DNA of 64,000 nucleotides from Crotalaria pallida (Eukaryota > Streptophyta > Magnoliopsida > Fabales > Fabaceae), in assembly GCA_037953625.1 (NCBI GenBank), contig CM075651.1, positions 105,835,001 to 105,899,000 of the forward strand. The letters run 5' to 3'. A model generated the notes under the pieces. It saw only the letters and a program-made list of their open reading frames with translations. It ran no database searches and was not told the origin of the DNA. Below are positions 23,823-36,239 of this stretch, piece after piece. The position numbers and the translations under genes are program-made. Each line of letters starts with the position of its first letter. The first letter of the stretch is position 1.

Positions 23823-26800
23823 TTAGAATAATCCTAAACATTGCTTGAATCCCCAAGGGACGTAGAGGGTGTAGCATGAGACCTTGGAGGTTCTAACAAG
23901 TGTAGAATGGTTAAGAAAGTATTCTAAAGGCTTATAATGTTCTAGAAATGTGTATTTGGACTTATAATAACCGTTAGAATGATCCCAAACAATGCATGGT
24001 ATCCCAAGGCACGTAGAGGGTGTAGCATGAGTCCTTGGAGGTTCTAACAAGTGTAGAATGGCTAAGAGAGTATTCTAAAGGCTTAGAATGGTCTAGGAAT
24101 GTGTATTAGGACTTATAAGAACCATTAGAATGATCCTAAACAATGATTGAGTCCGCAAGGGACGTAGAGGGTCTAGCATGAGTCCTTGGAGGTTCTAACA
24201 GGTGTAGAATGGTTAAGAGAATATTCTAATGGCTTAGAATGGTCTAGGAATGTGTATTAGGACTTATAAGAACCATTAGAATGATCCTAAACATTGCTTG
24301 AATCCCCAAGGGACGTAGAGGGTGTAGCATGAGTCCTTGGAGGTTCTAACTGGTGTAGAATGGTTAAGAGATTATTCTAAAGGCTTAGAATGGTCTAGGA
24401 ATGTGTATTCGGTCGTATAAGAACCATAAGAATGATCCTAAACAATGCTTGAGTCCCCAAGGGACATAGAGGGTGTAGCATGAGTCCTTGGAGGTTCTAA
24501 CAAGTGTAGAATGGTTAAGAGAGTATTCTAAAGGCTTAGAATGGTCAAGGAATGTGTATTAGGACTTATAATAACCATTAGAATGATCATAAACATTGCA
24601 TGGTACCCCAGGGGACGTAGAGGGTGTAGCATGAGACCTTGGAGGTTCTAACATGTGTAGAATGGTTAAGAGAGTATTCTAAAGGCTTAGAATGGTCTAG
24701 GAATGTGAATTAGGTCTTATAAGAACCATTAGAATGATCCTAAACAATGCTTGAGTCCCCAAGGGACATAGAGGGTCTAGAATGAGTCCATGGAGGTTCT
24801 AACAAGTGTAGAATGGTTAAGAGAGTATTCTAAAGGCTTAGAATGGTCTAGGAATGTGTATTAGGACTTATAATAACCATTAGAATGATCATAAATATTG
24901 CATGGTACCCCAAGGGACGTAGAGGGTGTAGCATGAGACCTTGGAGGTTCTAACATGTGTAGAATGGTTAAGAGAGTATTCTAAAGGCTTAGAATGGTCT
25001 AGGAATGTGTATTAGGACTTATAAGAACCATTAGAATGATCCTAAACATTGCTTGAGTCCCCAAGGGACGTAGAGGGTGTAGCATGAGTCCTTGGAGGTT
25101 CTAACAAGTGTAGAATGGTTAAGAGAGAATTCTAAAGGCTTAGAATGGTCTAGGAATGTGTATTAGGACTTATAAGAACCATTAGAATGATCCTAAACAA
25201 TGCTTGAGTCCCCAAGTGACGTAGAGGGTCTAGCATGAGTCCTTGGAGGTTCTAACAGGTGTAGAATGGTTAAGAGAATATTCTAATGGCTTAGAATGGT
25301 CTAGGAATGTGTATTAGGACTTATAAGAACCATTAGAATGATCCTAAACATTGCTTGAATCCCCAAGGGACGTAGAGGGTGTAGCATGAGTCCTTGGAGG
25401 TTCTAACAAGTGTAGAATGGTTAAGAGATTATTCTAAAGGCTTAGAATGGTCTAGGAATGTGTATTAGGTCGTATAAGAACCATTAGAATGATCCTAAGC
25501 AATGCTTGAGTCCCCAAGGGACATAGAGGGTGTAGCATGAGTCCTTGGAGGTTCTAACAAGTGTAGAATGGTTAAGAGAGTATTCTAAAGGCTTAGAATG
25601 GTCTAGGAATGTGTATTAGGACTTATAATAACCATTAGAATGATCCTAAACAATGCTTGAGTCCCCAAGGGACATAGTGGGTGTAGCATGAGTCCTTGGA
25701 GGTTCTAACAAGTGTAGAATGGTTAAGAGAGTATTCTAAAGGCTTAGAATGGTCTAGGAATGTGTATTAGGACTTATATTAACCATTAGAATGATCATAA
25801 ATATTGCATGGTACCCCAAGGGACGTAGAGGGTGTAGCATGAGACCTTGGAGGTTCTAACATGTGTAGAATGGTTAAGAGAGTATTCTAAAGGCTTAGAA
25901 TGGTCTAGGAATGTGTATTAGGACTTATAAGAACCATTAGAATGATCCTAAACATTGCTTGAGTCCCCAAGGGACGTAGAGGGTGTAGCATGAGACCTTG
26001 GAGGTTCTGACATGTGTAGAATGGTTAAGAGAGTATTCTAAAGGCTTAGAATGGTCTAGGAATGTGTATTAGGTCGTATAAGAACCATTAGAATGATCCT
26101 AAACAATGCTTGAGTCCCCAAGGGACCTAGAGGGTGTAGCATGAGTCCTTGGAGGTTCTAACAAGTGTAGAATGGTTAAGAGAGTATTCTAAAGGCTTAG
26201 AATGGTCTAGGAATGTGTATTAGGACTTATAATAACCATTAGAATGATCATAAATATTGCATGGTACCCCAAGGGACGTAGAGGGTGTAGCATGAGACCT
26301 TGGAGGTTCTAACATGTGTAGAATGGTTAAGAGAGTATTCTAAAGGCTTAGAATGGTCTAGGAATGTGTATTAGGACTTATAAGAACCATTAGAATGATC
26401 CTAAACATTGCTTGAGTCCCCAAGGGACGTAGAGGGTGTAGCATGAGACCTTGGAGGTTCTGACATGTGTAGAATGGTTAAGAGAGTATTCTAAAGGCTT
26501 AGAATGGTCTAGGAATGTGTATTAGGTCGTATAAGAACCATTAGAATGATCCTAAACAATGCTTGAGTCCCCAAGGGACCTAGAGGGTGTAGCATGAGTC
26601 CTTGGAGGTTCTAACAAGTGTAGAATGGTTAAGAGAGTATTCTAAAGGCTTAGAATGGTCTAGGAATGTGTATTAGGACTTATAATAACCATTAGAATGA
26701 TCCTAAACAATGCTTGAGTCCCCAAGGGACGTAGAGGGTCTAGCATGAGTCCTTGGAGGTTCTAACAGGTGTAGAATGGTTAAGAGAATATTCTAATGGC

Positions 26801-26842
26801 TTAGAATGGTCTAGGAATGTGTATTAAGACTTATAAGAACCA
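23823..26842. repeat. 20-mer higher-order repeat (3020 bp), copy 1 of the 21-30 kb domain
   Basis: Anchored on the gaataatcc monomer; the phase of the unit is arbitrary. The variant caatgattga lies at 24141 and 27161, exactly 3020 bp apart. Content: gaataatcc monomer, aagaaagtattc with atcccaaac, a tetramer series, gaatgtgaattagg, gagtccatgg, several atcataaatattg monomers, and gttctgacatgtg. The copies differ only at isolated bases, for example ccaggggacg at 24608 and gtcaagg at 24545, against ccaagggacg and gtctagg in the second copy. Confidence 0.85.
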
Positions 26843-29711
26843 TTAGAATAATCCTAAACATTGCTTGAATCCCCAAGGGACGTAGAGGGTGTAGCATGAG
26901 ACCTTGGAGGTTCTAACAAGTGTAGAATGGTTAAGAAAGTATTCTAAAGGCTTATAATGTTCTAGAAATGTGTATTTGGACTTATAATAACCATTAGAAT
27001 GATCCCAAACAATGCATGGTATCCCAAGGCACGTAGAGGGTGTAGCATGAGTCCTTGGAGGTTCTAACAAGTGTAGAGTGGCTAAGAGAGTATTCTAAAG
27101 GCTTAGAATGGTCTAGGAATGTGTATTAGGACTTATAAGAACCATTAGAATGATCCTAAACAATGATTGAGTCCCCAAGGGACGTAGAGGGTCTAGCATG
27201 AGTCCTTGGAGGTTCTAACAGGTGTAGAATGGTTAAGAGAATATTCTAATGGCTTAGAATGGTCTAGGAATGTGTATTAGGACTTATAAGAACCATTAGA
27301 ATGATCCTAAACATTGCTTGAATCCCCAAGGGACGTAGAGGGTGTAGCATGAGTCCTTGGAGGTTCTAACTGGTGTAGAATGGTTAAGAGATTATTCTAA
27401 AGGCTTAGAATGGTCTAGGAATGTGTATTCGGTCGTATAAGAACCATAAGAATGATCCTAAACAATGCTTGAGTCCCCAAGGGACATAGAGGGTGTAGCA
27501 TGAGTCCTTGGAGGTTCTAACAAGTGTAGAATGGTTAAGAGAGTATTCTAAAGGCTTAGAATGGTCTAGGAATGTGTATTAGGACTTATAATAACCATTA
27601 GAATGATCATAAACATTGCATGGTACCCCAAGGGACGTAGAGGGTGTAGCATGAGACCTTGGAGGTTCTAACATGTGTAGAATGGTTAAGAGAGTATTCT
27701 AAAGGCTTAGAATGGTCTAGGAATGTGAATTAGGTCTTATAAGAACCATTAGAATGATCCTAAACAATGCTTGAGTCCCCAAGGGACATAGAGGGTCTAG
27801 AATGAGTCCATGGAGGTTCTAACAAGTGTAGAATGGTTAAGAGAGTATTCTAAAGGCTTAGAATGGTCTAGGAATGTGTATTAGGACTTATAATAACCAT
27901 TAGAATGATCATAAATATTGCATGGTACCCCAAGGGACGTAGAGGGTGTAGCATGAGACCTTGGAGGTTCTAACATGTGTAGAATGGTTAAGAGAGTATT
28001 CTAAAGGCTTAGAATGGTCTAGGAATGTGTATTAGGACTTATAAGAACCATTAGAATGATCCTAAACATTGGTTGAGTCCCCAAGGGACGTAGAGGGTGT
28101 AGCATGAGTCCTTGGAGGTTCTAACAAGTGTAGAATGGTTAAGAGAGAATTCTAAAGGCTTAGAATGGTCTAGGAATGTGTATTAGGACTTATAAGAACC
28201 ATTAGAATGATCCTAAACAATGCTTGAGTCCCCAAGTGACGTAGAGGGTCTAGCATGAGTCCTTGGAGGTTCTAACAGGTGTAGAATGGTTAAGAGAATA
28301 TTCTAATGGCTTAGAATGGTCTAGGAATGTGTATTAGGACTTATAAGAACCATTAGAATGATCCTAAACATTGCTTGAATCCCCAAGGGACGTAGAGGGT
28401 GTAGCATGAGTCCTTGGAGGTTCTAACAAGTGTAGAATGGTTAAGAGATTATTCTAAAGGCTTAGAATGGTCTAGGAATGTGTATTAGGTCGTATAAGAA
28501 CCATTAGAATGATCCTAAGCAATGCTTGAGTCCCCAAGGGACATAGAGGGTGTAGCATGAGTCCTTGGAGGTTCTAACAAGTGTAGAATGGTTAAGAGAG
28601 TATTCTAAAGGCTTAGAATGGTCTAGGAATGTGTATTAGGACTTATAATAACCATTAGAATGATCCTAAACAATGCTTGAGTCCCCAAGGGACATAGTGG
28701 GTGTAGCATGAGTCCTTGGAGGTTCTAACAAGTGTAGAATGGTTAAGAGAGTATTCTAAAGGCTTAGAATGGTCTAGGAATGTGTATTAGGACTTATATT
28801 AACCATTAGAATGATCATAAATATTGCATGGTACCCCAAGGGACGTAGAGGGTGTAGCATGAGACCTTGGAGGTTCTAACATGTGTAGAATGGTTAAGAG
28901 AGTATTCTAAAGGCTTAGAATGGTCTAGGAATGTGTATTAGGACTTATAAGAACCATTAGAATGATCCTAAACATTGCTTGAGTCCCCAAGGGACGTAGA
29001 GGGTGTAGCATGAGACCTTGGAGGTTCTGACATGTGTAGAATGGTTAAGAGAGTATTCTAAAGGCTTAGAATGGTCTAGGAATGTGTATTAGGACTTATA
29101 ATAACCATTAGAATGATCCTAAACAATGCTTGAGTCCCCAAGGGACGTAGAGGGTCTAGCATGAGTCCTTGGAGGTTCTAACAGGTGTAGAATGGTTAAG
29201 AGAATATTCTAATGGCTTAGAATGGTCTAGGAATGTGTATTAAGACTTATAAGAACCATTAGAATAATCCTAAACATTGCTTGAATCCCCAAGGGACGTA
29301 GAGGGTGTAGCATGAGACCTTGGAGGTTCTAACAAGTGTAGAATGGTTAAGAAAGTATTCTAAAGGCTTATAATGTTCTAGAAATGTGTATTTGGACTTA
29401 TAATAACCATTAGAATGATCCCAAACAATGCATGGTATCCCAAGGCACGTAGAGGGTGTAGCATGAGTCCTTGGAGGTTCTAACAAGTGTAGAATGGCTA
29501 AGAGAGTATTCTAAAGGCTTAGAATGGTCTAGGAATGTGTATTAGGACTTATAAGAACCATTAGAATGATCCTAAACAATGCTTGAGTCCCCAAGGGACG
29601 TAGAGGGTCTAGCATGAGTCCTTGGAGGTTCTAACAGGTGTAGAATGGTTAAGAGAATATTCTAATGGCTTAGAATGGTCTAGGAATGTGTATTAAGACT
29701 TATAAGAACCA
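26843..29711. repeat. 19-mer higher-order repeat (2869 bp), copy 2 of the 21-30 kb domain
   Basis: It follows copy 1 at a 3020-bp offset to about 29.08 kb, where taggtcgtataag is expected but ggacttataataacc follows. From there it repeats sequence from about 26.67 kb (2416 bp, 16 monomers), and the gaataatcc monomer appears twice at a 453-bp step (29259 and 29712). The caatgattga marker recurs at 30030, 2869 bp or 19 monomers from 27161. Confidence 0.8.
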
Positions 29712-30120
29712 TTAGAATAATCCTAAACATTGCTTGAATCCCCAAGGGACGTAGAGGGTGTAGCATGAGACCTTGGAGGTTCTAACAAGTGTAGAATGGT
29801 TAAGAAAGTATTCTAAAGGCTTATAATGTTCTAGAAATGTGTATTTGGACTTATAATAACCATTAGAATGATCCCAAACAATGCATGGTATCCCAAGGCA
29901 CGTAGAGGGTGTAGCATGAGTCCTTGGAGGTTCTAACAAGTGTAGAGTGGCTAAGAGAGTATTCTAAAGGCTTAGAATGGTCTAGGAATGTGTATTAGGA
30001 CTTATAAGAACCATTAGAATGATCCTAAACAATGATTGAGTCCCCAAGGGACGTAGAGGGTCTAGCATGAGTCCTTGGAGGTTCTAACAGGTGTAGAATG
30101 GTTAAGAGAATATTCTAATG

Positions 30121-32680
30121 GCTTAGAATGGTCTAGGAATGTGTATTAGGACTTATAAGAACCATTAGAATGATCCTAAACATTGCTTGAATCCCCAAGG
30201 GACGTAGAGGGTGTAGCATGAGTCCTTGGAGGTTCTAACTGGTGTAGAATGGTTAAGAGATTATTCTAAAGGCTTAGAATGGTCTAGGAATGTGTATTCG
30301 GTCGTATAAGAACCATTAGAATGATCCTAAACAATGCTTGAGTCCCCAAGGGACATAGAGGGTCTAGAATGAGTCCATGGAGGTTCTAACAAGTGTAGAA
30401 TGGTTAAGAGAGTATTCTAAAGGCTTAGAATGGTCTAGGAATGTGTATTAGGACTTATAATAACCATTAGAATGATCATAAATATTGCGTGGTACCCCAA
30501 GGGACGTAGAGGGTGTAGCATGAGACCTTGGAGGTTCTAACATGTGTAGAATGGTTAAGAGAGTATTCTAAAGGCTTAGAATGGTCTAGGAATGTGTATT
30601 AGGACTTATAAGAACCATTAGAATGATCCTAAACATTGCTTGAGTCCCCAAGGGACGTAGAGGGTGTAGCATGAGTCCTTGGAGGTTCTAACAAGTGTAG
30701 AATGGTTAAGAGAGTATTCTAAAGGCTTAGAATGGTCTAGGAATGTGTATTAGGACATATAAGAACCATTAGAATGATCCTAAACAATGCTTGAGTCCCC
30801 AAGGGACGTAGAGGGTCTAGCATGAGTCCTTGGAAGTTTTAACAGGTGTAGATTGGTTAAGAGAGTATTCTAATGGCTTAGAATGGTCTAGGAATGTGTA
30901 TTAGGACTTATAAGAACCATTAGAATGATCCTAAACATTGCTTGAATCCCCAAGGGACGTAGAGGGTGTAGCATGAGTCCTTGGAGGTTCTAACAAGTGT
31001 AGAATGGTTAAGAGATTATTCTAAAGGCTTAGAATGGTCTAGGAATGTGTATTAGGTCGTATAAGAACCATTAGAATGATCCTAAGCAATGCTTGAGTCC
31101 CCAAGGGACATAGAGGGTGTAGCATGAGTCCTTGGAGGTTCTAACAAGTGTAGAATGGTTAAGAGAGTATTCTAAAGGCTTAGAATGGTCTAGGAATGTG
31201 TATTAGGACTTATAATAACCATTAGAATGATCATAAACATTGCATGGTACCCCAAGGGACGTAAAGGGTGTAGCATGAGACCTTGGAGGTTCTAACATGT
31301 GTAGAATGGTTAAGAGAGTATTCTAAAGGCTTAGAATGGTCTATGAATGTGAGTCTTATAAGAACCATTAGAATGATCCTAAACAATGCTTGAGTCCCCA
31401 AGGGACATAGAGGGTCTAGAATGAGTCCATGGAGGTTCTAACAAGTGTAGAATGGTTAAGAGAGTATTCTAAAGGCTTAGAATGGTCTAGGAATGTGTAT
31501 TAGGACTTATAATAACCATTAGAATGATCATAAATATTGCATGGTACCCCAAGGGACGTAGAGGGTGTAGCATGAGACCTTGGAGGTTCTAACATGTGTA
31601 GAATGGTTAAGAGAGTATTCTAAAGGCTTAGAATGGTCTAGGAATGTGTATTAGGACTTATAAGAACCATTAGAATGATCCTAAACAATGCTTGAGTCCC
31701 CAAGGGACGTAGAGGGTCTAGCATGTGTCCTTGGAAGTTCTAACAGGTGTAGAATGGTTAAGAGAGTATTCTAATGGCTTAGAATGGTCTAGGAATGTGT
31801 ATTAGGACTTATAAGAACTATTAGAATGATCTCAAACATTGCTTGAATCCCCAAGGGACGTAGAGGGTGTAGCATGAGTCATTAGAAGTTCTAACAAGTG
31901 TAGAATGGTTAAGAGATTATTCTAAAGGCTTAGAATGGTCTAGGAATGTGTATTAGGCCTTATAAGAACCATTAGAATGATCCTAAACAATGCTTGAGTC
32001 CCCAAGGGACATTGAGGGTCTAGAATGAGTCCTTGGAGGTTATAACAAGTGTAGAATGGTTAAGAGAGTATTCTAAAGGCTTAAAATGGTCTAGGAATGT
32101 GTATTAGGACTTAAAAGAACCATTAGAATGATCCTAGACAATGCTTGAGTCTCCAAGGGACGTAGAGGGTTTAGCATGAGTCTTTTGAGGTTCTAACAGG
32201 TGTAGAATGGTTAAGAGAGTATTCTAATGGCTTAGAATGGTCTAGGAATGTGTATTAGGACTTATAAAAACTATTAGAATGATCCCAAACATTGCTTGAT
32301 CCCCAAGGGACGTAGAGGGTGTAGCATGAGTCCTTAGAAGTTCTAACAAGTGTAGAATGGTTAAGAGATTATTCTAAGGCTTAGAATGGTCTAGGAATGT
32401 GTATTAGGACTTATAAGAACCATTAGAATGATCCTAAACAATGCTTGAGTCCCCAAGGGACGTAGAGGGTCTATCATGAGTCCTAGGAGGTTCTAACAGG
32501 TGTAGAATGGTTAAGAGAGTATTCTAAAGGCTTAGAATGGTCTAGGAATGTGTATTAGGACATATAAGAACCATTAGAATGATCCTAAACAATGCTTGAG
32601 TCCCCAAGGGACGTAGAGGGTCTAGCATGAGTCCTTGGAAGTTTTAACAGGTGTAGATTGGTTAAGAGAGTATTTTAATG
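30121..32680. repeat. 17-mer higher-order repeat (2560 bp), copy 1
   Basis: Markers at 2560-bp spacing: attgcgtggtacc (30481 and 33041), ctatgaatgtgagtc (31341 and 33901), ggttctaactgg (30231 and 32791). The period is 17 x 151 minus 7, fully explained by a 5-bp deletion (146-bp monomer) and two one-base deletions (ttgatcccc and attctaaggc). The first half resembles the 21-30 kb domain. The second half introduces the variants of the next domain (ggaagttttaac, gtgtagattgg, cttaaaatgg, tcctagacaatg), so the unit spans the boundary of two families. Confidence 0.85.
31286..31431. repeat. 146-bp monomer (5-bp deletion), copy 1
   Basis: It reads ctatgaatgtgagtctta where related monomers have ctaggaatgtg, attagg and tctta; five bases are lost. 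Start-to-start distance is 146. Confidence 0.85.
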
Positions 32681-35280
32681 GCTTAGAATGGTCTAGGAAT
32701 GTGTATTAGGACTTATAAGAACCATTAGAATGATCCTAAACATTGCTTGAATCCCCAAGGGACGTAGAGGGTGTAGCATGAGTCCTTGGAGGTTCTAACT
32801 GGTGTAGAATGGTTAAGAGATTATTCTAAAGGCTTAGAATGGTCTAGGAATGTGTATTCGGTCGTATAAGAACCATTAGAATGATCCTAAACAATGCTTG
32901 AGTCCCCAAGGGACATAGAGGGTCTAGAATGAGTCCATGGAGGTTCTAACAAGTGTAGAATGGTTAAGAGAGTATTCTAAAGGCTTAGAATGGTCTAGGA
33001 ATGTGTATTAGGACTTATAATAACCATTAGAATGATCATAAATATTGCGTGGTACCCCAAGGGACGTAGAGGGTGTAGCATGAGACCTTGGAGGTTCTAA
33101 CATGTGTAGAATGGTTAAGAGAGTATTCTAAAGGCTTAGAATGGTCTAGGAATGTGTATTAGGACTTATAAGAACCATTAGAATGATCCTAAACATTGCT
33201 TGAGTCCCCAAGGGACGTAGAGGGTGTAGCATGAGTCCTTGGAGGTTCTAACAAGTGTAGAATGGTTAAGAGAGTATTCTAAAGGCTTAGAATGGTCTAG
33301 GAATGTGTATTAGGACATATAAGAACCATTAGAATGATCCTAAACAATGCTTGAGTCCCCAAGGGACGTAGAGGGTCTAGCATGAGTCCTTGGAAGTTTT
33401 AACAGGTGTAGATTGGTTAAGAGAGTATTCTAATGGCTTAGAATGGTCTAGGAATGTGTATTAGGACTTATAAGAACCATTAGAATGATCCTAAACATTG
33501 CTTGAATCCCCAAGGGACGTAGAGGGTGTAGCATGAGTCCTTGGAGGTTCTAACAAGTGTAGAATGGTTAAGAGATTATTCTAAAGGCTTAGAATGGTCT
33601 AGGAATGTGTATTAGGTCGTATAAGAACCATTAGAATGATCCTAAGCAATGCTTGAGTCCCCAAGGGACATAGAGGGTGTAGCATGAGTCCTTGGAGGTT
33701 CTAACAAGTGTAGAATGGTTAAGAGAGTATTCTAAAGGCTTAGAATGGTCTAGGAATGTGTATTAGGACTTATAATAACCATTAGAATGATCATAAACAT
33801 TGCATGGTACCCCAAGGGACGTAAAGGGTGTAGCATGAGACCTTGGAGGTTCTAACATGTGTAGAATGGTTAAGAGAGTATTCTAAAGGCTTAGAATGGT
33901 CTATGAATGTGAGTCTTATAAGAACCATTAGAATGATCCTAAACAATGCTTGAGTCCCCAAGGGACATAGAGGGTCTAGAATGAGTCCATGGAGGTTCTA
34001 ACAAGTGTAGAATGGTTAAGAGAGTATTCTAAAGGCTTAGAATGGTCTAGGAATGTGTATTAGGACTTATAATAACCATTAGAATGATCATAAATATTGC
34101 ATGGTACCCCAAGGGACGTAGAGGGTGTAGCATGAGACCTTGGAGGTTCTAACATGTGTAGAATGGTTAAGAGAGTATTCTAAAGGCTTAGAATGGTCTA
34201 GGAATGTGTATTAGGACTTATAAGAACCATTAGAATGATCCTAAACAATGCTTGAGTCCCCAAGGGACGTAGAGGGTCTAGCATGTGTCCTTGGAAGTTC
34301 TAACAGGTGTAGAATGGTTAAGAGAGTATTCTAATGGCTTAGAATGGTCTAGGAATGTGTATTAGGACTTATAAGAACTATTAGAATGATCTCAAACATT
34401 GCTTGAATCCCCAAGGGACGTAGAGGGTGTAGCATGAGTCATTAGAAGTTCTAACAAGTGTAGAATGGTTAAGAGATTATTCTAAAGGCTTAGAATGGTC
34501 TAGGAATGTGTATTAGGCCTTATAAGAACCATTAGAATGATCCTAAACAATGCTTGAGTCCCCAAGGGACATTGAGGGTCTAGAATGAGTCCTTGGAGGT
34601 TATAACAAGTGTAGAATGGTTAAGAGAGTATTCTAAAGGCTTAAAATGGTCTAGGAATGTGTATTAGGACTTAAAAGAACCATTAGAATGATCCTAGACA
34701 ATGCTTGAGTCTCCAAGGGACGTAGAGGGTTTAGCATGAGTCTTTTGAGGTTCTAACAGGTGTAGAATGGTTAAGAGAGTATTCTAATGGCTTAGAATGG
34801 TCTAGGAATGTGTATTAGGACTTATAAAAACTATTAGAATGATCCCAAACATTGCTTGATCCCCAAGGGACGTAGAGGGTGTAGCATGAGTCCTTAGAAG
34901 TTCTAACAAGTGTAGAATGGTTAAGAGATTATTCTAAGGCTTAGAATGGTCTAGGAATGTGTATTAGGACTTATAAGAACCATTAGAATGATCCTAAACA
35001 ATGCTTGAGTCCCCAAGGGACGTAGAGGGTCTATCATGAGTCCTAGGAGGTTCTAACAGGTGTAGAATGGTTAAGAGAGTATTCTAAAGGCTTAGAATGG
35101 TCTAGGAATGTGTATTAGGACATATAAGAACCATTAGAATGATCCTAAACAATGCTTGAGTCCCCAAGGGACGTAGAGGGTCTAGCATGAGTCCTTGGAA
35201 GTTTTAACAGGTGTAGATTGGTTAAGAGAGTATTTTAATGGCTTAGAATGGTCTAGGAATGTGTATTAGGACTTATAAGA
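32681..35280. repeat. 17-mer higher-order repeat, copy 2
   Basis: It repeats copy 1 at a constant 2560-bp offset, including the rare variants attgcgtggtacc, gagtcattagaag, ggtttagcatg and taggccttataag. I noticed no difference in the stretches compared, apart from the edges. The final match is at gagtattttaatgg (32661 region and 35221). After about 35.28 kb, gaactattag and gatctcaaac replace the copy 1 sequence gaaccattag and gatcctaaac. Confidence 0.85.
33846..33991. repeat. 146-bp monomer (5-bp deletion), copy 2
   Basis: Same deletion and same ctatgaatg substitution as at 31286, exactly 2560 bp later. It confirms that the two 17-mers share a single origin. Confidence 0.85.
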
Positions 35281-36239
35281 ACTATTAGAATGATCTCAAA
35301 CATTGCTTGAATCCCCAAGGGACGTAGAGGGTGTAGCATGAGTCCTTAGAAGTTCTAACAAGTGTAGAATGGTTAAGAGATTATTCTAAAGGCTTAGAAT
35401 GGTCTAGGAATGTGTATTAGGTCTTATAAGAACCATTAGAATGATCCTAAACAATGCTTGAGTCCCCAAGGGACATTGAGGGTCTAGAATGAGTCCTTGG
35501 AGGTTATAACAAGTGTAGAATGGTTAAGAGAGTATTCTAAAGGCTTAAAATGGTCTAGGAATGTGTATTAGGACTTAAAAGAACCACTAGAATGATCCTA
35601 GACAATGCTTGAGTCTCCAAGGGACGTAGAGGGTCTGGCATGAGTCCTTTGAGGTTCTAACAGGTGTAGAATGGTTAAGAGAGTATTCTAATGGCTTAGA
35701 ATGGTCTAGGAATGTGTATTAGGACTTATAAGAACTATTAGAATGATCCCAAACATTGCTTGATCCCCAAGGGACGTAGAGGGTGTAGCATGAGTCCTTA
35801 GAAGTTCTAACAAGTGTAGAATGGTTAAGAGATTATTCTAAGGCTTAGAATGGTCTAGGAATGTGTATTAGGTTTTATAAGAACCATTAGAATGATCCTA
35901 AACAATGCTTGAGTCCCCAAGGGACATAGAGGGTGTAGCATGAGTCCTTGAAGGTTCTAACAAGTGTAGAATGGTTACGAGAGTATTCTAATGGCTTAGA
36001 ATGGTCTAGGAATGTGTATTAGGACTTATAATAACCATTAGAATGATCATAAACATTGCATGGTACCCCAAGGGACGTAGAGGGTGTAGCATGACACCTT
36101 GGAGGTTCTAACAAGTGTAGAATGGTTAAGAGAGTATTTTAAACGCTTAGAATGGTCTAGGAATGTGTATTAGGACTTATAAGAACCATTAGAATGATCC
36201 TAAACAATGCTTGAGTCCCCAAGGGATGTAGAGGGTCTA

